64,000 bases of DNA from Lachnospiraceae bacterium (GTDB lineage Bacteria; Bacillota; Clostridia; Lachnospirales; Lachnospiraceae): the NCBI GenBank assembly GCA_029067085.1, contig JAIEFE010000016.1, positions 52,864-116,863 of the forward strand. Direction: 5' to 3'. A model generated the notes under the pieces. The model was not told the origin of the DNA, made no database searches, and saw only the letters and a list, made by a program, of their open reading frames with translations. Shown here one piece after another: positions 43,418 to 50,903 of the stretch (the stretch's first letter is position 1; each line of letters opens with the position of its first letter). Position numbers and translations under genes: made by a program.

Positions 43418-45463
43418 ATGTGGATTGAAGGAAACTATAGACGGAACCTGATGGATATGCATATTGACGATTGGAATCCTGCGTTCTTAAGCCGCCTTAA
43501 TGTGGACGAATATGTGGACGCGCTTAAGGATGCCGGTATTCAGGCTGCAATGGTGAAAGCGCGTCCTCACACAGGACTTGCTTATTATCCTACCAGGATC
43601 GGCAGAATGCATAAGGGACTTAACGGATTCGATTTTTTTGGCACTATGGTAAAAAAGTGCCATGAAAACGGTATTGCAGTAGTCGCTTACTTTTCCCAGA
43701 TTTTTGACAATTGGGCATACGAGAATCATCCAGACTGGAGACTTGTGACCGCTGACGGCAGGGGAATGCAGGAGTACCGCGGAACTAGCGATTTTAAATC
43801 AGGACGTTATGGTATCATGTGTCCAAATAATGAGGAATACAGAAACTATGTTGCGTCATGTCTTACAGAAATGAATGAGATGTATGATTTTGAAGGCATG
43901 TTTCTGGATATGACCTTTTTCCCGGAAGTCTGTTATTGTGCAAGCTGTAAGAAAAAGTACAAAGAAGAGACGGGAAAAGAAATCCCGAGAACTATTGACT
44001 GGAATAGTCAAGATTGGTTTGCCTATGTTTACAAAAGAGATGAATGGATGGCGGAATATGCGAAGTTTGCTACCGCGTGCGTGAAAAAGAGCAAGCCAGA
44101 CGTAACGATCGAGCATCAGTTCTCAAGAATTACAGGACCATGGGTAGATGGAAGCTCAGAGCTTCTACTGGACGCGATAGACTGCACCAGCGGAGATTAT
44201 TACGGGGGATTTCTGCAGCAGACATTCATCAATAAATATTATAAAAATGTTTCTCCGTATCTCCCGTTCGTATATCACACTTCCCGCTGTGACCCCGCGC
44301 TTGAGTATCACACGACAACCAAGACGGAAGAAGAGCTGCTGCTGCATATCATCACGGCATTGGTGCATAACGGCGCTTTTTTGCTGGTAGATGCCATTAA
44401 TCCTGACGGCAGTATCGTTCCTGACGTGTACCACACTATTATGAAAAAAGTATACGGGATAACCAGACAATATGAACCATATGTAAATGGCAATCTCTAT
44501 CATGATGCGGCGATCTGGTTTGCATCCCATGCAAAATATGATCCCACAGAAAAAAGCTGTGGCGTTATGGAAAAAGTCTTTTGGCCAAAGTATTATATAG
44601 AGTCTCCGGTAGCAGCTGCATCGATACTTCGGGAAAACAATGTTCCTTTCGAGGTGATCGGAACCCGAAATATCAGGAAGGAAAGGGCAAAAGTTCTGAT
44701 CATATCTCATGCAGCGAACATCAGAGATGAGGAAATGGATGAGATAGAAGCCTATCTTAACAATGGCGGCAACCTGTTGATAAGCGGACCGATCGGAAAT
44801 GAGAGACTTGAAAAAATAATCGGCGTCAGAGTCATCGGGCGTACAGAACACGATTTTACTTATATGAGTCCAACTGAGGCAGGTTCAGAGCTGTTTGCCG
44901 GATTCAGCCATTTGGCGCCCCTGACGGTTGATATGCATCAAACAGAGGTTGAAGTGACAGATGCGCAAGATATGACGGTTCTGGCAACTGCCACGCTTCC
45001 CTATACTTTGACGGGAACCGGCGAGTTCGCGGCAATCCATTCCAATCCGCCCGGAATCTATACGGACAGACCTTGCGCATTGCTGAAACAGGTGGGAAAC
45101 AGTAAAATCATCTGGACAGCTGCTCCGATTGAAATGTCCAGACCATATATGAGCCGTCAGGTATACTTGCGCATGGTGGATTTTCTGCGGGGAGAAGCGG
45201 CTTTTGTATCCAATGCACCGAAGTTCGTGGAAGTTCTTGCGTGGAATAAGGATGGCACGGATTATTTCGCTGTGATCAATGAGCAGGAGGAGTCTCCCAT
45301 TGCACCTATGTACGACATCACGATCGAGGTTAAGGGTGCTGCCGGCAGGAAGGCATATCTCCTGCCGCAGAAAACGGAGTTGGAAACCGAAACGATAGAT
45401 GGAGATACTCTGAAGATCCATGCGCCAAAGCTGGATATTTTCCATATCATACAACTTGGATAA
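43418..45463 (+). CDS. Putative glycoside hydrolase (GHL6/alpha-amylase-like barrel)
   Basis: This 681-residue protein without a signal peptide resembles the GHL6-type glycosidases related to alpha-L-fucosidase and GH42-like enzymes. A TIM-barrel part covers about 15-400 (FLDMTFF near 162-168; a Cys cluster C172, C174, C177). A Rossmann-like trimerisation domain at about 405-540 begins VLIISHAANI, and a small beta domain ends the protein. The catalytic pair cannot be assigned safely. It is likely a cytosolic enzyme for an imported oligosaccharide. The start is uncertain: ATG 43418 has a weak GGAAAG site, and a later ATG at 43451 is possible. No sugar transporter is adjacent. Confidence 0.65.
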   Translation: MWIEGNYRRNLMDMHIDDWNPAFLSRLNVDEYVDALKDAGIQAAMVKARPHTGLAYYPTRIGRMHKGLNGFDFFGTMVKKCHENGIAVVAYFSQIFDNWAYENHPDWRLVTADGRGMQEYRGTSDFKSGRYGIMCPNNEEYRNYVASCLTEMNEMYDFEGMFLDMTFFPEVCYCASCKKKYKEETGKEIPRTIDWNSQDWFAYVYKRDEWMAEYAKFATACVKKSKPDVTIEHQFSRITGPWVDGSSELLLDAIDCTSGDYYGGFLQQTFINKYYKNVSPYLPFVYHTSRCDPALEYHTTTKTEEELLLHIITALVHNGAFLLVDAINPDGSIVPDVYHTIMKKVYGITRQYEPYVNGNLYHDAAIWFASHAKYDPTEKSCGVMEKVFWPKYYIESPVAAASILRENNVPFEVIGTRNIRKERAKVLIISHAANIRDEEMDEIEAYLNNGGNLLISGPIGNERLEKIIGVRVIGRTEHDFTYMSPTEAGSELFAGFSHLAPLTVDMHQTEVEVTDAQDMTVLATATLPYTLTGTGEFAAIHSNPPGIYTDRPCALLKQVGNSKIIWTAAPIEMSRPYMSRQVYLRMVDFLRGEAAFVSNAPKFVEVLAWNKDGTDYFAVINEQEESPIAPMYDITIEVKGAAGRKAYLLPQKTELETETIDGDTLKIHAPKLDIFHIIQLG

Positions 45464-45496
45464 AACGCAGGTGAGCAGAAGGTGTGAAGTGGCTGA

Positions 45497-45534
45497 CAAG
45501 GAGTATTCTAAATGAGAGGAATACTCCTTGTTTT
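45497..45534 (+). terminator. Terminator of the glycosidase gene, repeated module
   Basis: CAAGGAGTATTC (45497-45508) pairs perfectly with GAATACTCCTTG (45519-45530), then TTTT. Left arm and loop match the terminator behind the Rpn gene at 50610-50645, and the similarity extends upstream into a short tail that reads EVADKEYSK there and EAVDKEYSK here-like in the other copy. Confidence 0.75.
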
Positions 45535-45567
45535 GTCTGGAAGATAAATGGTGGAAGGATAGGGAGA

Positions 45568-47106
45568 ATGATACAAAAAAGACTGATAAGTGTCTGTATT
45601 GCCGCAATTATCGTATTTAGCGTCTATGCCTGTGGACAGACAGTCTCGGACAATCCTGCCGCGGAGACGGAAATTGCAGGGAAAAACGATACAGAGACGG
45701 AGATAGTGGAGAAAGAGGATACAGAGACGAAAATTGCGGAGAAAAAAGATACAGAGACGGGGAGTGAAGAAGAGGATATATCCGAAGAAGATGAAGTAAC
45801 AGAAGAGGAAGCTGCAGAATTGTTTAATTCGCAGGGGGTTTATATTCAAATTCTGGCGGAGGGGGATGAGAAACTGGGTGAGTCGGAGCGGGCGGAGTTT
45901 CTGGCTGCCTTCGGGTTTAGCGACAGTGAGCCATTTTATGTGCATGATGAAGAAGACGGATATCCCTTTATGGAGCTTTATTTTGATGAGGAGCGCGGGA
46001 TTGGCTGTGGCATCCGTTATGCAGGAAGCGTGATTTGCGGCTTTGCCTTTGACCATTGTCAGGAAGTAAGCTGGCATGAACGGGATCCTTATTCTGTGCT
46101 GTCCGTCTACGGGACGACCGGGGAGGACAGGGTTACAGATTACCGGGAAATATACGAGTACGACGAGGAGGAGCGGCTGATCGGTTATCAATCCACAGGT
46201 ACGCCCACGGACATAGAGGGGGAAGAGTGGAAAGATACTCCGATGATCACAGTGGCTTTTACCTATGATGACGGAGGAAGACTTCAGGAAAAGGAATACA
46301 GCCACTTTACCACGCCGCATCTGCCGTTTGGCACCACCTATGCCTCGCAGACCAGCTATTATGACGAGAGCGGGAGGCTGTCGCATACTGCTTCCTATAT
46401 CACGCATGGCGGTCTTGAGGGGTATTATATCTATCAGGGAGACCACGATGTGCCGGCCTATTATTTGAAACTGGATCATCAGTACACCTCATGGCCGACC
46501 TTTTACCGGTTCGTAAACAGGGTTCATAATTGGGAATTCGGCGGCTTTCGGCGCAGCACAGAAGCACAGGATCAGATTTATGAGATTGAACCCGGCGAAG
46601 AGGCGGATTTTCTGGTAAAGCAGGGATTTACGGAGGACGACCTCTTATACGAGTATGAGTATGCAGGGGATTCCAATGTCGTGTTTCGGCTTTCTCTTTA
46701 CTGTGATGAATATGTGACAAGGGGTGTCGGTTTTATCAGGAAATATGAGGATGGAGAATATAGAGATCTGGAGATATTTACGTTTGACGGATGCGAGCAG
46801 TATCTGCATGATGCTGCCGTTGGGCAGTATTCTGTATATTCTACGTATGATGACGGCAGAGAAACGTATTTTCTGGATGAGAAGACTATCGACGATTATT
46901 TTGGAGCGATGGACCCGGACGAAATACATTCCGTTTCCTTCGATTACGAGGACGGGAAGCTGGTGCATATGGAGCAGAGGCTTACTCATGGCAGTGTGGA
47001 CAGGTTTTACTTTCACAAGGACGGTGCTGCTTACAGGTTTGGGCCCTATATGTTGGAAGTGGATCACGGACGGGGAGTTTCCCTATACAGGTTTGGATAT
47101 TTTTAA
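45568..47106 (+). CDS. Lipoprotein with DTET repeats, function unknown
   Basis: This 512-residue protein has a signal peptide and lipobox VYAC about residue 22, so it is likely fixed to the outer face of the membrane. The next 50 residues are strongly acidic and hold three copies of a 10-residue repeat (ETEIAGKNDT, ETEIVEKEDT, ETKIAEKKDT), a probable spacer through the wall. The rest is rich in Tyr, Asp and Gly with repeated YDDGGRL / YDESGRL-like strands, suggesting a beta-rich fold. No known catalytic motif was seen. The start at 45568 follows GGAAGGATAGGGAG; an upstream frame includes a terminator and is rejected. It overlaps the convergent MATE gene by 4 nt. Confidence 0.65.
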   Translation: MIQKRLISVCIAAIIVFSVYACGQTVSDNPAAETEIAGKNDTETEIVEKEDTETKIAEKKDTETGSEEEDISEEDEVTEEEAAELFNSQGVYIQILAEGDEKLGESERAEFLAAFGFSDSEPFYVHDEEDGYPFMELYFDEERGIGCGIRYAGSVICGFAFDHCQEVSWHERDPYSVLSVYGTTGEDRVTDYREIYEYDEEERLIGYQSTGTPTDIEGEEWKDTPMITVAFTYDDGGRLQEKEYSHFTTPHLPFGTTYASQTSYYDESGRLSHTASYITHGGLEGYYIYQGDHDVPAYYLKLDHQYTSWPTFYRFVNRVHNWEFGGFRRSTEAQDQIYEIEPGEEADFLVKQGFTEDDLLYEYEYAGDSNVVFRLSLYCDEYVTRGVGFIRKYEDGEYRDLEIFTFDGCEQYLHDAAVGQYSVYSTYDDGRETYFLDEKTIDDYFGAMDPDEIHSVSFDYEDGKLVHMEQRLTHGSVDRFYFHKDGAAYRFGPYMLEVDHGRGVSLYRFGYF

Positions 47107-48431
47107 TGGCAAAAGGTAAATCGATAGATGGACCAAAACAGATTTACCAGGACCCAGCCGATACCGGTGGCAAAAGCAACGGCAGGGAGCTGATAGTCTT
47201 GTATGAATATCCAGGATAGTATAACCCGCAGACCAATGTGACCCGCCGCACCGATAAACGGGATGGAGACTTTTTCAATGCCATCCAGGTAACCGGCGAA
47301 CGTATTTCCGATAAAACAAAAGGTATAGAATAAGGCAATGATGCGCAGATAGGAAACGGCGTTTTGGTAGGATAAACCGTATGTATGTCCCAGAATCATA
47401 GCTACGGCATGCGGCGATGCCAGATATAAAATAATGGAACAAACGATGCCGAGAGAAAAAAGAAGAATCAGGCTGTCCCAAAAGCCTTTTTTAACCCGCT
47501 CCTGTTTTCCGGCGCCGTGATTCTGGGCAATCATAACAGATGTTGCGGCAGCGCCGCTGTCGCCGAATGAATTAGCATACCCTTCGATTCTTGTTGCGGC
47601 AGTATAAGCAGCAATCATTTCTGTTCCTGTTGTATTTACGGCACTTTGTACCATTAGTTTTCCAATATACAAACTTGTCTGATGAATACCGGTAACAACG
47701 CTGAGACGAAGCGTTTTTTGAATAAGACTTTTATCCCATCTGCAATCTTTCTTATAACATCTTAACTCCGGCTGCATGATGTAAAAAAGCAGAACAGAAA
47801 ATATAGCAGAGACTGCCTGTGAAAAAATAGTTGCCCATGCAGCTCCGGCAATTCCCATGTGCAGCGTACTGACCATATAAAGATCCAGCCCCAGATTGAT
47901 AAAAACGGAAACAAGAAGAATATACAAGGACGCAGAGGTATTTCCGGTTGCACGAAGAAGGGAGTTGTAAAGGTTGTAAAGAAAAACAAACGGAAGCCCG
48001 ATCAGGACGATTCGGAGATAACGGATTGTACAGTCCATGATCTCAGGCGGCGTCTGTGTCAAATGCAGGATGGGCATGAGAGCAAGTACGGCAAGAATAC
48101 TGATACAGAAGGTGAGGATCGATCCAAAAGTCAGTACAAGAAAATGTTCCGTACGGAATGTATTCATTTGTTTTCCGCCATATAACTCAGAAAAGATGAT
48201 GGCAATCCCGGTACAAGCTCCAACAATTGCAAAAATCATCAGATTCATAATAGAGCTGGCCACACCAACAGAAGAGAATTCTAGTTCACTGGCATATCTT
48301 CCGATGACAAAGGCATCAATCGTGTTATAGGTCTGTTGTAAAATATTTCCCAAAATCAATGGGATAGCCAGGCGAACCATATGGCGCTTCATATTACCCT
48401 GTGTAAGATCGGCATTTCTTTCCATTTTCAT
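47103..48431 (-). CDS. MATE-family efflux protein
   Basis: This 442-residue membrane protein has about twelve helices and the two-fold MATE/MatE repeat; MVRLAIPLILGNILQQTYNTIDAFVIGRY is a typical first half and ATSVMIAQNHGAGKQERVKKGF the conserved loop of the second. Such proteins expel drugs or metabolites using sodium or proton gradients. The gene is divergent from a LysR regulator with 124 nt between, the usual layout of a regulator and its target. Confidence 0.88.
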   Translation of the reverse strand: MKMERNADLTQGNMKRHMVRLAIPLILGNILQQTYNTIDAFVIGRYASELEFSSVGVASSIMNLMIFAIVGACTGIAIIFSELYGGKQMNTFRTEHFLVLTFGSILTFCISILAVLALMPILHLTQTPPEIMDCTIRYLRIVLIGLPFVFLYNLYNSLLRATGNTSASLYILLVSVFINLGLDLYMVSTLHMGIAGAAWATIFSQAVSAIFSVLLFYIMQPELRCYKKDCRWDKSLIQKTLRLSVVTGIHQTSLYIGKLMVQSAVNTTGTEMIAAYTAATRIEGYANSFGDSGAAATSVMIAQNHGAGKQERVKKGFWDSLILLFSLGIVCSIILYLASPHAVAMILGHTYGLSYQNAVSYLRIIALFYTFCFIGNTFAGYLDGIEKVSIPFIGAAGHIGLRVILSWIFIQDYQLPAVAFATGIGWVLVNLFWSIYRFTFCH

Positions 48432-48455
48432 GCATCCTTTTTTATATGATTGGGT

Positions 48456-48484
48456 TTGCTTCAGGAACTATTTAATAGTATAAT
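48456..48484 (+). promoter_or_regulatory. LysR gene promoter with palindrome
   Basis: -35 TTGCTT (48456-48461), 17-nt spacer, -10 TATAAT (48479-48484). A perfect palindrome, ACTATT and AATAGT (48467-48479), lies inside the spacer and may be the LysR self-binding site, shared with the divergent MATE gene. Confidence 0.6.
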
Positions 48485-48555
48485 GATGAAAAAGCGTTGA
48501 GAAAAGCGAAAATAAATCAATGATGTTTTGAGGAAATGTCAAAGAAGGGGATAGA

Positions 48556-49413
48556 ATGGATTTGGAAAAAATGAAAGCACTTTTATGCGTGCTGGAGCGG
48601 GGAAGCTTATCTGCGGCTGCGGAAGCGATGGGATATACGCCCTCAGGAATCAGCCGAATGATGGCATCCCTTGAGGAAGAATTGGGCTTTTCCTTATTAA
48701 TCCGTACACGTGAGGGGATTTCTCCGACGCAGGAGTGTGAGCAGATGCTGGATGTGATACGGAATTTTGTACGAAGCGGACAAGACTGTCTTCTTATGGC
48801 CGGCAAAATCAAGGGCATGGAGGTTGGTCATGTGATCATCGGAACAGCGTACAGTACTTTTTATCGTAAACTTGCCGATTTGATCAAATCATTCTATGAA
48901 AAATATCCGGGAATCAAAGTGGAGATCATATCCGGATACAGTACTGAACTATTGGAAAAATTAAAAAGCCATCAATTGGATCTGTGTATCATCAGTAAAA
49001 GAGAGGAGGTGCCCGGGTGGTTTCCGATCTGTAGGGATCCTATGATGGCGTGGGTATCCAGGGATCATCCTTTGGCAGATGAACCGGGCATTCCGCTGGA
49101 AGCATTCGCAAACGAAAAATACATCGACACCTATCCGGATGCGGATATTGATAATGCACATATTTTTTCCAGATCAGGAATCATACCGAATACACAGTTT
49201 TATACAAAAGACAGTTATGCGACCTGGCAGATGGTGGACGCCGGATTGGGAATCAGCATGAATAACAACTTAAACAGCAGAGAATGGAATGGCAATGTGA
49301 AGGTTCTGCCATTGATACCGGAACAGATCATAGAAATAGGCATTGCATATGGCGGAGAAATGTCTTTGGCTGGTAAGACTTTTTTAGAGTTCTTAAAATC
49401 TTATGAAAATTAG
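48556..49413 (+). CDS. LysR-family transcriptional regulator
   Basis: This 285-residue regulator has the N-terminal winged helix (MKALLCVLERGSLSAAAEAMGYTPSGISRMMASLE) and a LysR-substrate domain from about 88. It probably controls the divergent MATE exporter gene. The stop codon TAG lies inside the left 19-bp direct repeat (49409-49427), so the natural end of the protein may have been altered when that repeat arose. Confidence 0.88.
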   Translation: MDLEKMKALLCVLERGSLSAAAEAMGYTPSGISRMMASLEEELGFSLLIRTREGISPTQECEQMLDVIRNFVRSGQDCLLMAGKIKGMEVGHVIIGTAYSTFYRKLADLIKSFYEKYPGIKVEIISGYSTELLEKLKSHQLDLCIISKREEVPGWFPICRDPMMAWVSRDHPLADEPGIPLEAFANEKYIDTYPDADIDNAHIFSRSGIIPNTQFYTKDSYATWQMVDAGLGISMNNNLNSREWNGNVKVLPLIPEQIIEIGIAYGGEMSLAGKTFLEFLKSYEN

Positions 49414-49427
49414 CACTCACCTCTTGA
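49409..49427 (+). repeat. 19-bp direct repeat, left copy (half CIRCE)
   Basis: ATTAGCACTCACCTCTTGA here is identical to 50780-50798, where it forms the left half and centre of a CIRCE operator. At this site the right CIRCE half is absent. The two copies bound a 1.35-kb segment with the Rpn gene. Confidence 0.85.
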
Positions 49428-49533
49428 GATTGGAAAGCAGGATTTGACTTGTTTCATGAAGTGCCGTAGATGCCTGTTTTACCGGATTTGCGGCACTTCT
49501 AACGTTTCGTCTTAGTTCATCAGAAATCGTCAT
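49417..49533 (-). other. Short open frame adjacent to the left repeat
   Basis: A 38-codon frame on the minus strand begins MTISDELRRNVRSAANP and ends at a stop inside the left 19-bp repeat. It has no ribosome-binding site, and the frame stays open upstream of the ATG. It may be the 3' remnant of a longer gene; I do not recognise the family. The rest of 49414-49743 holds a 15-bp repeat at 49541 and the Rpn promoter. Confidence 0.3.
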
Positions 49534-49540
49534 TTTGTGA

Positions 49541-49555
49541 AAAAATGGTGTAGTA
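49541..49555 (+). repeat. 15-bp direct repeat, left copy
   Basis: AAAAATGGTGTAGTA recurs exactly at 50683-50697, so both ends of the Rpn segment carry a second pair of direct repeats inside the 19-bp pair. Confidence 0.7.
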
Positions 49556-49655
49556 AATGGTGTAGTGGATTGATGGCGGGATGTTGTTTTTGGCATAATT
49601 GATTTGAATTTTAGATTTGTGTTTTGAGCTGATCTGTACTTTGGTAAAAATCAGA

Positions 49656-49684
49656 TTGTGGGTCTTTGCACAATAGGATATAAT
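49656..49684 (+). promoter_or_regulatory. Rpn gene promoter
   Basis: -10 TATAAT (49679-49684) with a fair -35 TTGTGG (49656-49661) at 17 nt. Confidence 0.45.
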
Positions 49685-49743
49685 AATAGTAACTTAAGGA
49701 TAGGATAGCAAAAGAAAAAGGCAGTCAAAAAGGTGGTGGAGCA

Positions 49744-50553
49744 ATGACTGAGGAAGAGATACGTCAAGATACCAGAACCGTAGAGCAGATTGTTGACGAT
49801 ATGAATTTATTTGATGACGATCTGATGTCTATGGTGTTTGATGGCAATATAGAGGCAACGGAGCTTTTGCTAAAGATTATACTGAAACAGGACGATATCC
49901 AAGTTGTAAGTGTTGTCGGACAACGGGAATTTCAGAGTCCTGTAGTGAGTGGACGGGATATCCGCTTAGATATTCTGGCAAAGGATAGTACGAGAAAACA
50001 CTATAATGTAGAGGTACAAAAGAAGCCGGAAGGGGCGCATATACGCCGTGCCAGATTTAACAGCAGTATGATGGATTCCCGAATGCTGAAAGAAGGGCAG
50101 GAATTTTTAGAACTTCAGGATTCTTATATGGTGTTTATTACCCAGACAGATATATTTGGATATGGGATACCGATTTATACGATAAATCGCCATTTTGAGG
50201 AAATAGATGATTTGTTTGATGATGGTTCTCATATTGTATATGTGAATGGAAACTATAAGGGAGATGATACGATTGGAAGGCTGATGCATGACTTTGGCTG
50301 TAAAGAATCGGAGGATATGTATTATCCTGAGCTGGCTAAAGGGGTGCGGCATTTTAAAGAAGAAGGAGGTCGAAGGATTATGTGTGAAGCGGTTGAAAAG
50401 TATGCGGAACAAAAGGCGGAAAATGTAAGACTTGATAGTCTGTTGGAGTCTATAAAAAATCTTATGGAGTCTATGAAATGGTCTGCGGAACAGGCTATGG
50501 TAGCTTTGAAGGTATCAGATGCTGATAAGGCTATGCTTTTGAAGGAACTGTAA
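49744..50553 (+). CDS. Rpn/PDDEXK-type nuclease (transposase-like)
   Basis: This 269-residue protein belongs to the PD-(D/E)XK group annotated as Rpn family recombination-promoting nuclease or putative transposase. RDIRLDILAKDSTRKHYNVEVQ supplies the core Asp and the ExQ motif, and the C-terminal part (about 215-269) is helical and charged. Relatives stimulate RecA-independent recombination in E. coli, and the genes occur in many scattered copies in Lachnospiraceae. The ATG follows AAAAGGTGGTG. The gene sits in a segment bounded by direct repeats, and a fragment of a second copy follows it. Confidence 0.8.
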   Translation: MTEEEIRQDTRTVEQIVDDMNLFDDDLMSMVFDGNIEATELLLKIILKQDDIQVVSVVGQREFQSPVVSGRDIRLDILAKDSTRKHYNVEVQKKPEGAHIRRARFNSSMMDSRMLKEGQEFLELQDSYMVFITQTDIFGYGIPIYTINRHFEEIDDLFDDGSHIVYVNGNYKGDDTIGRLMHDFGCKESEDMYYPELAKGVRHFKEEGGRRIMCEAVEKYAEQKAENVRLDSLLESIKNLMESMKWSAEQAMVALKVSDADKAMLLKEL

Positions 50554-50570
50554 GTTAGTGTAGATCAAAG

Positions 50571-50626
50571 TGGAACGGAGATCGAAAGATTATGAGCGAA
50601 GCGGTTGACAAGGAGTATTCTAAATG
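50571..50626 (+). pseudogene. Fragment of a second Rpn-family gene
   Basis: The 40 bases from 50573 align with 50362-50400 inside the intact Rpn gene at about five matches in six. It reads MSEAVDKEYSK then stop, against MCEAVEKYAEQ in the intact copy. The stop lies in the loop of the following terminator, so gene end and terminator form one unit. Confidence 0.55.
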
Positions 50627-50645
50627 AGTGGAATACTCCTTATTT
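50610..50645 (+). terminator. Terminator behind the Rpn segment
   Basis: AAGGAGTATTC (50610-50620) pairs with GAATACTCCTT (50631-50641), followed by ATTTTATT. The sequence TGACAAGGAGTATTC and the loop start TAAATGAG are shared with 45494-45516. Confidence 0.7.
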
Positions 50646-50682
50646 TATTGAAGAGCAATTTCGTATAACTAAATTAGTAAAC

Positions 50683-50697
50683 AAAAATGGTGTAGTA
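50683..50697 (+). repeat. 15-bp direct repeat, right copy
   Basis: Exact copy of 49541-49555. Confidence 0.7.
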
Positions 50698-50735
50698 GAG
50701 GGGGAGAACGAACGATATTCTAAATTTTAGGACAC

Positions 50736-50762
50736 GCAAACCCGCATAAATGCTGGGTTTGC
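50736..50762. repeat. Two-part hairpin upstream of CIRCE
   Basis: GCAAACCC and GGGTTTGC enclose a second stem, GCAT and ATGC, with a 2-nt loop. No T-run follows on either strand. It lies in the 350-nt space 50554-50903 with the Rpn fragment, terminator, CIRCE and clpB promoter. Confidence 0.5.
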
Positions 50763-50780
50763 AAAAATTTAATAAAATTA

Positions 50781-50807
50781 TTAGCACTCACCTCTTGACA
50801 GTGCTAA
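50781..50807 (+). promoter_or_regulatory. CIRCE operator (HrcA site) of clpB
   Basis: TTAGCACTC (50781-50789), a 9-nt spacer, then CAGTGCTAA (50799-50807). This matches the CIRCE consensus TTAGCACTC-N9-GAGTGCTAA with one change. It overlaps the -35 of the clpB promoter, so HrcA would block RNA polymerase. Confidence 0.9.
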
Positions 50808-50823
50808 CAATCCGTTGTAATGT
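50795..50823 (+). promoter_or_regulatory. clpB promoter
   Basis: -35 TTGACA (50795-50800) lies in the CIRCE spacer and right half. A -10 TAATGT (50818-50823) follows at 17 nt. Confidence 0.65.
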
Positions 50824-50903
50824 GAGGGTGTAAGTGGAAAAAAGCAGAGGAATAAGCTCCAAAGGGGCTTTGTGCAGGGAATCTGCACAGAAGGGAGGCT
50901 GCT

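Noticed and set aside
49417..49590. Tyrosine recombinase tail next to the left 19-bp repeat
   Set aside because: The 38-codon frame ends in the repeat, as integrase genes often end near att sites, but no catalytic residues or family motif could be read, so only a short open frame is reported.
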